A stretch of 64,000 bases of DNA from Tubulanus polymorphus (Eukaryota; Nemertea; Palaeonemertea; Tubulaniformes; Tubulanidae), in contig NC_134029.1 in the NCBI RefSeq assembly GCF_964204645.1, positions 24,260,450 through 24,324,449 on the forward strand. Direction: 5' to 3'. Every line of letters begins with the position of its first letter. Positions within the stretch are counted from its first letter, which is position 1. The notes under the pieces are model-generated. The model saw only the letters and a program-made list of their open reading frames with translations, made no database searches and was not told the DNA's origin. The position numbers and the translations under genes were made by a program. Shown here in pieces: positions 1 through 9,940 of the stretch.

Positions 1-728
1 ACGTTATGCACGGTGCGCCACTTGGCTCGTTTTAATGAATCTGTCAAAACAATTTCTCAACACGTTTATCCCTCCACAGATGAGGCCACCAGATGGCGTA
101 GCTACTTACTTAGCAGTTTAAGCCAAGACAGAAAAAACTAGTTCATTTATTGAATAGGCCTAAGCTTATAGTTTTCACCCTTAAAATCAAAAACAGTCAA
201 GAAAGAGGCTTCTCAATAATCAAAGCCACATCATGTCCTGAAAATCTAGCCCTAAAATCGGATCGAGAAGGTAGCCTGTAGCCCCCCCCCCCCTTAACGG
301 AGCCACATAGCGGCCAAGCGGGAGGGTGACCTGTAACTTTTACACTCATCCTCGGTGCTCATTTGGGAAAGACACCTCAGTGAATCCTTCAGCCCTGAAA
401 CTGTCAAACAGTGGTCGAGACAAGAAGAAAGATGCATCGATTTCATCAATAAATTTCCAACTGTGAAAAAAGCTCTTCAGTTTCAATTTCAACGCAATAA
501 ATCAGTTTTAATTATTCAAATTCATAAAATCATCAACTCACCCCATTATCTCCACTGTTATAGATGCGTCAATAAACACAATATCCACGAATATCTCACT
601 GTTTTATCTGGTTTTCGCAAATTATTTTAAAATTTTGATTGATTTTGATTTGCGCACTGGATTATTCAAAGTATACTCAAGTTTCACCATTTCATGCTGA
701 TGTTGCATGCCGATTTAAACTCAAATTA
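1..728. other. No recognisable gene; left flank of the GPCR-I array
   Basis: I see no convincing coding exon here. The longest open frame (355-630) begins with GTG, has no recognisable domain and no splice context. A homopolymer C run lies at about 283-294. The duplicated block starts at about 729. Confidence 0.5.
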
Positions 729-1323
729 AAATTTACTTTATTGAACATAATTATTTTACGATGCATATCATCGGGTTAATAGATGAATTTAGATACAGAT
801 CGAGACACAGATATGTTAGTTAATTCCATAGTCTCATTCCATAAGACACTTCCATATATTCATTGGCATTGGAAATTATTGGAACAATTTGATAAGTGGA
901 ATAGCAAGCAATTTTAACGAATTCAATTCCAGTCGGCCTGCTGTCCTCAATGGCAGTCTCAGCATATTTTTCAGAGAACATATTTTCCCAATATAACTCA
1001 CTGGAAATATATTCTTTATAACGCCAAATTATCTATAACAGTAACATTATAAAATACTTTTACTGTAAGTGCCGCCGCGCAAGTGAACAGGGCCCGCCAT
1101 AATCAGGTCCTGTAGATATCTGATTGGTAGAAATGTTGTTCTTCGAATTTAGGACTTGCTATAGAACGATGACACAGTGAAACCATTTGCTGCAGAGAAT
1201 CACAGTGGGTACTGTTAGTGAATAAAGAGTCACTACGTCGGACTGGTCACCAGTCACCACACCTGGCTGGTCCCCAGTCACTGCTTTTGACGAGACAAAC
1301 TGACAAACTGAGTGTTCCATTAT

Positions 1324-1480
1324 GGCTCGATTGTCTAGTGGTTAGCGTGCTCTGCCAGTAATCTTGAGACCCGGGTTTCGAACGTTGGTTTAGGGTTATT
1401 TTTGAGCTGACCGTGTAAAGACGATTTTTTTTCGGCTACAGGTGCCTTAGAACTGTTATAAAGTAAACTTTGGTTCTTCA
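1324..1480 (+). mobile_element. tRNA-derived SINE (copy in duplication unit 1)
   Basis: The head resembles a tRNA gene: an A-box-like TCTAGTGGTTAGCG and a B-box-like GGGTTTCGAACG about 35 bp later. An AT-rich body follows. An extra T in the B box (compare the copy at 4470) and the lack of a clear acceptor stem make a working tRNA unlikely. The right edge is approximate. Confidence 0.55.
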
Positions 1481-1816
1481 TTATTTTTCTGGGTCTTTTG
1501 AATCGGATTTACACATATTGTAGTTTCTGTTTCTGTAATTATTGCACTGGCGATGTTGAATGGTTCTTATTTGAATATCGGTGGGTCTGACCAAGCCAGG
1601 GGTTACTTTCTTATCCGGGATCCTCGAGACTCATTCAGTTTCTCATATAGACTACTGGTGGGCTTAGAAGGTTGGGGTGACGTTTATTTCAAAAAGAAGG
1701 CGGTAAATGATATGTTCTGATTGAGCTCTCATTGGGGGAAGTTCAGAGCTTGTTGGGTCTGCAAAATCTAAATAAACAAACAACAACAAAAAATACAAAA
1801 AAAGACGCAAAAAATT

Positions 1817-2815
1817 TCACGAGGATGATTTTGAACATAAAATGTGGGTTGCAGATTTCCTGAAATGTTTACTAGCGATCATATAGATTACGCAATTGAT
1901 CGCTGAATCAAACGGAGTCAAGTTATCCAACACTTCGAACAGGTATTTAATGGCGACTGTGCGTTTGATTTTGAAGAAAGACGTGTGAATTCTAGAAATA
2001 GTAGTCGGTAATTCGCAGAATAGATAAATAAATGTAGCTATGATCACTAACTGGGTCGCTTTATTATTAGCGCTTCCCTCAGCTTTCTCCGATGTTGAAA
2101 GCATCACTTTACGATTTTTGCCAGTCTGGTAAACAGAATACAGTAAAGTCGTGTTTGCGAGTACAAGAATACCGGCGGGAGTATTCACAGTTACTACCAG
2201 GTATATCCACGTATTAATGTCCTCGTAATAATCGTCTTTTTCGAACATTTTGTAAGTAGGATACGAAGGTGGGGCTCCTGGGCAGCGGTAATCGAGAATC
2301 TCTCCAACATAACGCGTCACGTATATAAGCGCCGATACGACGACAATCACTAGTGCACAAATATTCACGAATTTTTTATCGATGACTCGACGAGACCAAA
2401 GCGGAAACAGAATGTGTAGACACCTGATAAATGCTGTCAGAACTACCGCCCAGTTACGAATAGTTACCGTCGATTTGTAGGACGCCATACGGAGCCAATT
2501 CCATATTGGAAACACCGCGTTATCCCCGCGTGAATAAACTTCATTTCCGTATAAAGCCTGATAGATTATACGGCGAAATGGTCCATCGAGAAATATATTC
2601 ATCAAATAGATAATATCAGATAGAGAAACTAGAACTAATAGATAGATAGCTTGTCCGCTTTCTGGCATCCTACGAAACACAAATACACTGAAGATGTTTA
2701 GAACAACACCTATGATACACATTGGACAGATTACGAATAACAATACATTACTTCTGAATTTCTGATTTATTTGACAAACAAACTCTTCTTCTTGAGTATC
2801 GTTTGGCTGAAACAT
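1817..2815 (-). CDS. Rhodopsin-like 7TM receptor, family I, copy a
   Basis: Intronless gene for a 332-residue seven-helix protein, starting at an ATG in a GCC-ATG context at 2815. TM1 (about 24-47) has GVVLN, TM2 (57-77) has SLSD, TM6 (252-276) has FCELP and TM7 (293-313) has DSAINCVIY in place of NPxxY. The DRY site at the end of TM3 reads FIRC (about 129-132). There is a cysteine in the second extracellular loop (C178) and one at the N-terminus (C14), but none at the usual TM3 position. It is probably a plasma-membrane receptor for a peptide or chemosensory ligand; the ligand cannot be read from sequence. The protein differs from copy b at only a handful of residues, for example NEVYSRGD against DEVYLRKD in the first extracellular loop. 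Confidence 0.88.
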   Translation of the reverse strand: MFQPNDTQEEEFVCQINQKFRSNVLLFVICPMCIIGVVLNIFSVFVFRRMPESGQAIYLLVLVSLSDIIYLMNIFLDGPFRRIIYQALYGNEVYSRGDNAVFPIWNWLRMASYKSTVTIRNWAVVLTAFIRCLHILFPLWSRRVIDKKFVNICALVIVVVSALIYVTRYVGEILDYRCPGAPPSYPTYKMFEKDDYYEDINTWIYLVVTVNTPAGILVLANTTLLYSVYQTGKNRKVMLSTSEKAEGSANNKATQLVIIATFIYLFCELPTTISRIHTSFFKIKRTVAIKYLFEVLDNLTPFDSAINCVIYMIASKHFRKSATHILCSKSSS

Positions 2816-3375
2816 GGCTGCACTTTACACTTAGCGGAGACGGTTTTAAAACATGACTCGATGTTATTGGAGGCAATTGTAACTGCCACTAATGTCAGAA
2901 CGGCGAAAGTGGTGCAATACGCATCTTCGTGCCCAAACTTACCAAGTCCAAACTGATAAAGTTTACCAGCGTCAGTGTGCGGTTGGAATGAAATGGAAGA
3001 AAACTGCTGAAATCTGAACGAATTATGTCTATCATTATCTGACGGACAAATCAATTCCATCCACAATTATCTGTCATCAAGAGAAACTTTCAATCGAATG
3101 AGATATTATCGATTCTAGTTAAAATGACAAGATAACTATTCATCCAACTATCGAAAATATATATAATTGTGAAAAAGTATCACAAAATATGTCGCCAGTT
3201 TTGAAATCGGTTCTCGTTGAAGTCAATTTTTTATCGATTCCCACAATGTTGAACAGATACTTATGTATTTATAATGGCATGGTTTCAGTTAGCTCCATCC
3301 TCGCATGCCATAGTCAGTTTACCATATGGCTCACGCGATGAGAAGAGGTGGTCAATCAACCTGGTGTCGAGAGAT

Positions 3376-3536
3376 TGTACTTTGTAGGTTAACTAGTCTT
3401 ATTCAAGGCACGAGCTTTCGCATAGTGCATAGTAACTTCATCAGGTAGATCATTTACCTGAAGTTACTATATGCACTTAAAGTAGCGAAAGCTCATGCCT
3501 TGAATTAAACTAGTTTACGGTACCAGATAAAGTACA
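3376..3536. mobile_element. Foldback element in duplication unit 1
   Basis: An imperfect inverted repeat with arms of about 75 bp. Both arms carry the GCACGAGCTTTCGC / GCGAAAGCTCATGC core and end in TGTACTTT / AAAGTACA. Read on the minus strand, the left arm contains CTGATGAAG followed by GCGAAAGC, like the ends of Penelope-type elements. A related single arm lies near 43080-43165. Confidence 0.6.
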
Positions 3537-3843
3537 ATTTGTCTACGCCAAACTGTACTTTTCAGCCATACAATTCACATGTAAGAGTCTTAGCTGATCA
3601 GCTCTGAACTTTCGCATGCCATAGTCAGTTACCAAAAAAAGAGTCAGAGGTCAGTGGAAAGCCAATATCCGTGGAAATCTGAAGCGAATGTTAAGTATAT
3701 AACTATGTATACTATTCGATAGAATCTAAATGGATCCATTAGCTATAATATCCACACCATTTAACATCCGTGGTTTATATAAGATATCAGAGACACAGCA
3801 GATCTCCTTACTGGAAACATTTCAATGCAGAGATGCATTAGCG

Positions 3844-3862
3844 CACAACGATAAACGATAAT
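3844..3862. other. Duplication junction carrying a fragment of the GPCR-I copy c 3' end
   Basis: The bases between the two 3.1-kb units (CACAACGATAAACGATAAT) match the 3' end of the third GPCR-I gene at about 8164-8181, over its last coding codons and stop. The flanking units lack this sequence at the equivalent place, so the duplication probably involved a third-copy template. Confidence 0.6.
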
Positions 3863-4469
3863 AAATTTACTTTATTGAACATAATTATTTTACGATGCGT
3901 ATCATCGGGTTAATAGATGAATTTAGATACAGATCGAGACACAGATATGTTAGTTAATTCCATAGTCTTATTCCATAAGACACTTCCATATATTCATTGG
4001 CATTGGAAATTATTGGAACAATTTGATAAGTGGAATAGCAAGCAATTTTAACGAATTCAATTCCAGTCGGCCTGCTGTCCTCAATGGCAGTCTCAGCATA
4101 TTTTCCAGAGAACATATTTGCCCAATATAAATCAATGGAAATATATTCTTTATAACGCCAAATTATCTATAACAGTTACATTATAAAATACTTTTACTGT
4201 AGTACAAAACTATAGTGCCGCCGCGCAAGTGAACAGGGCCCGCCATAATCAGGTCCTGTAGATATCTAATTGGTAGAAATGTTGTTCTTCGAATTTAGTA
4301 CTTGCTATAGAACGATGACACAGTGAAACCATTTGCTGCAGAGAATCACAGTGGATACTGTTAGTGAATAAAGAGTCACTACGTCGGACTGGTCACCAGT
4401 CACCACACCTGGCTGGTCCCCAGTCACTGCTTTTGACCAGACAAACTGACAAACTGAGTCTTCCATTAT

Positions 4470-4626
4470 GGCTCGATTGTCTAGTGGTTAGCGTGCTCTG
4501 CCAGTAATCTTGAGACCCGGGTTCGAACGTTGGTTTGGGGTTATTTTTGAGCTGACCGTGTAAAGACGATTTTTTTCGGCTACAGGTGCCTTCGAACTGT
4601 TATAAAGTAAACTTTGGTTCTTCATT
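4470..4626 (+). mobile_element. tRNA-derived SINE (copy in duplication unit 2)
   Basis: Same element and position as in unit 1, so it was duplicated with the block and not inserted twice. Here the B box is intact (GGGTTCGAACG). Confidence 0.55.
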
Positions 4627-4960
4627 ATTTTTCTGGGTCTTTTGAATCGGATTTACACATATTGTAGTTTCTGTTTCTGTAATTATTGCACTGGCGATGT
4701 TGAATGGTTCTTATTTGAATATCGGTGGGTCTGACCAAGCCAGGGGTTACTTTCTTATCCGGGATCCTCGAGACTCATTCAGTTTCTCATATAGACTACT
4801 GGTGGGCTTAGAAGGTTGGGGTGACGTTTATTTCAAAAAGAAGGCGGTAAATGATATGTTCTGATTGAGCTCTCATTGGGGGAAGTTCAGAGCTTGTTGG
4901 GTCTGCAAAATCTAAATACACAAACAACAACAAAAAATACAAAAAAAGACGCAACAAATT

Positions 4961-5959
4961 TCACGAGGATGATTTTGAACATAAAATGTGGGTTGCAGTT
5001 TTCCTGAAATGTTTACTAGCGATCATATAGATTACGCAATTGATCGCTGAATCAAACGGAGTCAAGTTATCCAACACTTCGAACAGGTATTTAATGGCGA
5101 CTGTGCGTTTGATTTTGAAGAAAGACGTGTGAATTCTAGAAATAATAGTCGGTAATTCGCAGAATAGATAAATAAATGTAGCTATGATCACTAACTGGGT
5201 CGCTTTATTATTAGCGCTTCCCTCAGCTTTCTCCGATGTTGAAAGCATCGCTTTTCGATTTTTGCCAGTCTGGTAAACAGAATACAGTAAAGTCGTGTTT
5301 GCGAGTACAAGAATACCGGCGGGAGAATTCACAGTTACTACCAGGTATATCCACGTATTAATGTCCTCGTAATAATCGTCTTTTTCGAACATTTTGTAAG
5401 TAGGATATGAGGGTGGGGCTCCTGGGCAGCGGTAATCAAGAATCTCTCCAACATAACGCGTCACGTATATAAGCGCCGATACGACGACAATCACTAGTGC
5501 ACAAATATTCACGAATTTTTTATCGATGACTCGACGAGACCAAAGCGGAAACAGAATGTGTAGACACCTGATAAATGCTGTCAGAACTACCGCCCAGTTA
5601 CGAATAGTTACCGTCGATTTGTAGGACGCCATACGGAGCCAATTCCATATTGGAAACACTGCGTAATCCTTGCGTAAATAAACTTCATCTCCGTATAAAG
5701 CCTGATAGATTATACGGCGAAATGGTCCATCGAGAAATATATTCATCAAATAGATAATATCAGATAGAGAAACTAGAACTAATAAATAAATAGCTTGTCC
5801 GCTTTCTGGCATCCTACGAAACACAAATACACTGAAGATGTTTAGAACAACACCTATGATACACATTGGACAGATTACGAATAACAATACATTACTTCTG
5901 AATTTCTGATTTATTTGACAAACAAACTCTTCTTCTTGAGTATCGTTTGGCTGAAACAT
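4961..5959 (-). CDS. Rhodopsin-like 7TM receptor, family I, copy b
   Basis: Intronless, 332 residues, with the same start context and TM layout as copy a. The helices are essentially identical, including SLSD in TM2, FIRC at the DRY site, FCELP in TM6 and DSAINCVIY in TM7. The few replacements (DEVYLRKDYA in loop 1, a Ser in TM5, Ile for Thr after FCELP) bring it closer to the inverted copy c than copy a is. The frame is intact, so it is probably functional. It lies head-to-head with copy c, about 1.15 kb apart, so the two may share an upstream region. Confidence 0.88.
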   Translation of the reverse strand: MFQPNDTQEEEFVCQINQKFRSNVLLFVICPMCIIGVVLNIFSVFVFRRMPESGQAIYLLVLVSLSDIIYLMNIFLDGPFRRIIYQALYGDEVYLRKDYAVFPIWNWLRMASYKSTVTIRNWAVVLTAFIRCLHILFPLWSRRVIDKKFVNICALVIVVVSALIYVTRYVGEILDYRCPGAPPSYPTYKMFEKDDYYEDINTWIYLVVTVNSPAGILVLANTTLLYSVYQTGKNRKAMLSTSEKAEGSANNKATQLVIIATFIYLFCELPTIISRIHTSFFKIKRTVAIKYLFEVLDNLTPFDSAINCVIYMIASKHFRKTATHILCSKSSS

Positions 5960-6497
5960 GGCTGCACTTTACACTTAGCGGAGACGGTTTTAAAACATGA
6001 CTCGATGTTATTGGAGGCAATTGTAACTGCCACTAATGTCAGAACGGCGAAAGTGGTGCAATACGCATCTTCGTGCCCAAACTTACCAAGTCCAAACTGA
6101 TAAAGTTTACCAGCGTCAGTGTGCGGTTGGAATGAAATGGAAGAAAACTGCTGAAATCTGAACGAATTATGTCTATCATTATCTGACGGACAAATCAATT
6201 CCATCCACAATTATCTGTCATCAAGAGAAATATTCAATCGAATGAGATATTATCGATTCTAGTTAAAATGACAAGATAACTATTCATCCAACTATCGAAA
6301 ATATATATAATTGTGAAAAAGTATCACAAAATATGTCGCCACAGTTTTGAAATCGATTCTCGTTGAAGTCAATTATTTCCTCGATTCCCACAATGTTGAA
6401 CAGATACTTATTGTATTTATAATGGGTTTCAAGTTAGCCCAGCCCTCGCATGCAGGGGGTGGTCAATCAACCTGGTGTCGAATCAGTTGAGACAGAT

Positions 6498-6636
6498 TGT
6501 ACTGAGAAGGTTAACTAGTCTTATTCAAGAGTGCATAGTAACTTCACCAGCTAGCTCATTTACCTGAAGCTACTATATGCACTTATAGTAGCGAAAGCTC
6601 GTGCCTTGAATTAAACTAGTTAACCAATAAAGTACA
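6498..6636. mobile_element. Foldback element in duplication unit 2, left arm shortened
   Basis: Counterpart of 3376-3536. The left arm has lost the GGCACGAGCTTTCGCATA part that is present in copy 1. The right arm keeps AGTAGCGAAAGCTCGTGCC. The element therefore no longer forms the long hairpin. Confidence 0.5.
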
Positions 6637-7112
6637 ATTTGTCTACGCCAAACTGTACTTTTCAGCCATACAATTTACATGTAAGAGTCTTAGCTGATCA
6701 GCTCTGAACTTTCGCATGCCATAGTCAGTTACCAAAAAAAGAGTCAGAGGTCAGAGGAAAGCCAATATCCGTGGAAATCTGAAGCGAATGTTAAGTATAT
6801 AACTATGTATACTATTCGATAGAATCTAAATGGATCCATTAGCTATAATATCTACACCATTTAACATCCGTGGTTTATATAAGATATCAGAGACACAGCA
6901 GATCTCCTTACTGGAAACATTTCAATGCAGAGATGCATTAGCGGAAATGTAGGTTTATATACATACGAATTCTGAGTTAATGATTACAGTAAAAAACGTA
7001 AGTCGTGAGATACCACGGAGTTAGAGAGAGACGCGCAGGTTGAGAGGACCATTCTACATATCAGTCTATTTAGCATCTCAGCCAGAGAAGCCGCTTATTG
7101 TAAAGTGTAGCC

Positions 7113-8174
7113 ATGTTTCCGTCAAACGTCACTCAGGAAGAAAAGTTTGTTTGTCTAATAAATGAGAAATTTAGAAGTAATGTATTGTTATTCGTAATCT
7201 GTCCAATGTGTATCATAGGTGTTGTTCTAAACATCTTCAGTGTATTTGTATTTCGTAGGATGCCAGAAAGCGGACAAGCTATTTATCTATTAGTTCTAGT
7301 TTCTCTATCTGATATTATCTATTTGATGAATATATTTCTCGATGGACCATTTCGCCGTATAATCTATCAGGCTTTATACGGAGATGAAGTTTATTTACGC
7401 AAGGATTACGCGGTGTTTCCAATATGGAATTGGCTCCGTATGGCGTCCTACAAATCGACGGTAACTATTCGTAACTGGGCGGTAGTTCTGACAGCATTTA
7501 TCAGGTGTCTACACATTCTGTTTCCGCTTTGGTCTCGTCGAGTCATCGATAAAAAATTCGTGAATATTTGTGCACTAGTGATTGTCGTCGTATCGGCGCT
7601 TATATACGTGACGCGTTATGTTGGAGAGATTCTCGATTACCGCTGCCCAGGAGCCCCACCTTCGTATCCTACTTACAAAGTTTTCAAGAAGAACAGCTTC
7701 ATTAACTCGATTAATACGTGGATATACCTGGTAGTAACTGTGAATACTCCCGCCGGTATTCTTGTACTCGCAAACACGACTTTACTGTATTCTGTTTACC
7801 GGACTGGCAAAAATCGAAAAATGATGCTTTCCACATCTGATGGTAGCGCTAATAATAAAGCGACCCAGTTAGTGATCATAGCTACATTTATTTATCTATT
7901 CTGCGAATTACCAACTATTATTTCTAGAATATTTTATATTTTCATTAAGTTTGAACTTACAATAGTCGTTAAATACCTGTTCGAAGTGTTGGATAACTTG
8001 ACTCCGTTTGATTCAGCGATCAATTGCGTAATCTATATGATCGCTAGTAAACATTTCAGGAAAACTGCAACCGCCATTTTATGTTCAAAACCATCCTCGT
8101 TATTGTTTTCTCGGAGTCCTCTAGTTCCGGTAGATGTCGTTGATGTCGTCAAGCAAAGAAACGCACAACGATAA
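7113..8174 (+). CDS. Rhodopsin-like 7TM receptor, family I, copy c (inverted)
   Basis: Intronless, 353 residues, starting at ATG 7113 in the same GCC-ATG context. The core from TM1 to the second extracellular loop is almost identical to copies a and b. Differences gather in the N-terminus, the second extracellular loop (FKKNSFINSI), a three-residue loss in intracellular loop 3 and the loop before TM7. The C-tail is 21 residues longer because copies a and b stop after SKSSS. A possible AATAAA lies at 8261-8266. The 3' end was copied into two downstream units (11494 and 14631) and the 3.1-kb junction, so this gene has been a repeated donor. Confidence 0.88.
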   Translation: MFPSNVTQEEKFVCLINEKFRSNVLLFVICPMCIIGVVLNIFSVFVFRRMPESGQAIYLLVLVSLSDIIYLMNIFLDGPFRRIIYQALYGDEVYLRKDYAVFPIWNWLRMASYKSTVTIRNWAVVLTAFIRCLHILFPLWSRRVIDKKFVNICALVIVVVSALIYVTRYVGEILDYRCPGAPPSYPTYKVFKKNSFINSINTWIYLVVTVNTPAGILVLANTTLLYSVYRTGKNRKMMLSTSDGSANNKATQLVIIATFIYLFCELPTIISRIFYIFIKFELTIVVKYLFEVLDNLTPFDSAINCVIYMIASKHFRKTATAILCSKPSSLLFSRSPLVPVDVVDVVKQRNAQR

Positions 8175-8680
8175 ACGATAATTGATATTTGATAAGCGAT
8201 AAATAAGCGGTAAGCGATAAAACGTCCTGGAGACAATGAAAGAACAATCCCGAATTTTCAAATAAAATCAATTTCTTCTTTCATCCTCGATTTTTTATTC
8301 AAAAATATTCTAATTTCGTAAGCAGGAAATTTATACGATTATACAATTTATTGTTTTGACTGACTATGATTATTATGTAACAACTATCGAGGTTTGTTAC
8401 AATCTCTGTATTTATTTGTATTTGATCGATATTTTCACTTTGTTTCTATCTTCATCCAATCCAGAGACATGAACGAAATACAAGGATTCAATTGGAAAAG
8501 AATTGGGGCAATAATCCAACAATAGGACCCCAGCTGGTACCAAAAAAACATAGCACCTGAAAACTGTAAAAAGGCTAATCAAATCAAATTATTCTGGTAC
8601 TGGGTCTTTTTTTCTCACAGGAAATGTTATAATGATGGACTTAAATCACCTAGGAATAAAACCCCCGTCCACCCACTCGT

Positions 8681-8948
8681 TGTTTCATTGTGAAATTCTC
8701 GTGTACAGAACATACATTCAGTAGGGCCACTACCTTCATCACATAATATCAACGTGACCTATTGTCGTACAGGCCACAAACTGGTTTGTACCAGAACAAT
8801 CAAAATCCGACGTATTTGGTCAATCTATAGATCGCGTATGAGTGGTCTGTGTAAGGTTTGTTTGCCGTCTCGATCTGATCATGATCTCACAGACTGTGGT
8901 CACATAAAATGATAAAACCACATTACAGGAGGTGCCACGACCACAATT
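8681..8948 (+). repeat. 268-bp repeat R4, copy 1
   Basis: First of four near-identical blocks beginning GTTTCATTGTGAAATTC and ending CCACGACCACAATT. I see no reading frame and no clear terminal inverted repeat. It contains short palindromic stretches such as GATCATGATC and ACTGGTTTGTACCAG. Function unknown. Confidence 0.75.
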
Positions 8949-9131
8949 TTTTTGAAGTTCACACCGCCCTGTTTGATCCTAAGAAATTGGATTTGTTTTT
9001 GAAATCTTCGATTGGTTTTTGAATCTTAGGTTTTGAAATTCGGTATATTCTATTTTATTTCTTTAGTACAACCACAAAAAGACAAACAATGAAATAAAAT
9101 CTCATACTAAAAATAAAGTGATTTTACTCGC

Positions 9132-9399
9132 AGTTTCATTGTGAAATTCTCGTGTACAGAACATACATTCAGTAGGGCCACTACCTTCCTCGCATAATAT
9201 CAACGTGACCTATTGTCGTACAGGCCACAAACTGGTTTGTACCAGAACAATCAAAATCCGGCGTATTTGGTCAATCTATAGATCGCGTATGAGTGGTCTG
9301 TGTAAGGTTTGTTTGCCGTCTCGATCTGAAAACGATCTCACAGACTGTGGTCACATAAGATGATAAAACCACATTAAAGGAGGTGCCACGACCACAATT
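9132..9399 (+). repeat. 268-bp repeat R4, copy 2
   Basis: Direct repeat of copy 1 at an offset of 451 bp, within the same array unit. It has a few substitutions, for example GAAAACGATC where copy 1 has GATCATGATC. It is the copy nearest to GPCR-II copy a, about 540 bp upstream of its ATG. Confidence 0.75.
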
Positions 9400-9940
9400 C
9401 GGGTTTAAACACATTTTGAGAATAACAACTATTTTACCGTCAAACCATTTCGATCAACTGGAATTTAGTTGTCAAAATGGACTTACAGAATCGTTTAAGT
9501 AATATCACAGGAATCTTTTTTGTGTGTTTCCATGCCATAAATCATTAAAGGAGTGAGAACTAGAGTATATCAGTACAGGTATATTCGATATTGGTCACGT
9601 AGATTTGTTTCCACACCTCAATTGTCAACACAGAGACACGACTTCATTCATAAAATAAGAATTCTGGGTCGTGTATAGCAATGTGTATGAATTCAAATAT
9701 AAAAACTGCTGTGAATTTCAATATGAAGCTTTGGTTTATTTTAGATTGATTTTTAGTAACTCTCAAAGCGACTCATGTAGCGGGTAATTTCAACAGAGCG
9801 TGTGAAATGTTGCGATGCTGATTATATAGTGTTCTGAGAATGAAGCATTTTGAAATGGTGGTTCCATTGGTTCAGTAACACATAATTTGAGGGAAGCAGT
9901 CACTACACAGATTGTCGCGTCAAACAGTTCTGTTCTTGTC

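Larger units (their letters stand above)
729..3843. repeat. Copy 1 of a 3.1-kb direct tandem duplication containing GPCR-I
   Basis: This block matches 3863-6943 nearly base for base, with an offset of about 3134-3144. Both copies hold the same intergenic sequence, a tRNA-like SINE, a minus-strand GPCR and a foldback element. Differences are scattered substitutions and small indels, so the duplication looks recent. Uncollapsed haplotypes could produce the same picture. Confidence 0.9.
3863..6943. repeat. Copy 2 of the 3.1-kb direct tandem duplication
   Basis: Matches 729-3843. The right edge is at the shared AGAGATGCATTAGCG, after which this copy runs into unique sequence upstream of the third GPCR. 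A short insertion (AGTACAAAACTATAG at about 4200) and a deletion in the foldback element distinguish it from copy 1. Confidence 0.9.

Noticed and set aside
355-630. 91-codon frame at the left edge
   Set aside because: GTG start, no domain, no splice support.
1324-1396. Functional tRNA gene
   Set aside because: A- and B-box-like sequences exist, but no clean cloverleaf or acceptor stem, and the element has a SINE-like body. The same applies at 4470 and 51530.
2767-3066. Minus-strand 99-codon frame upstream of GPCR-I copy a, also at 5911-6210
   Set aside because: It overlaps the receptor start in another frame and persists only because the block is duplicated.
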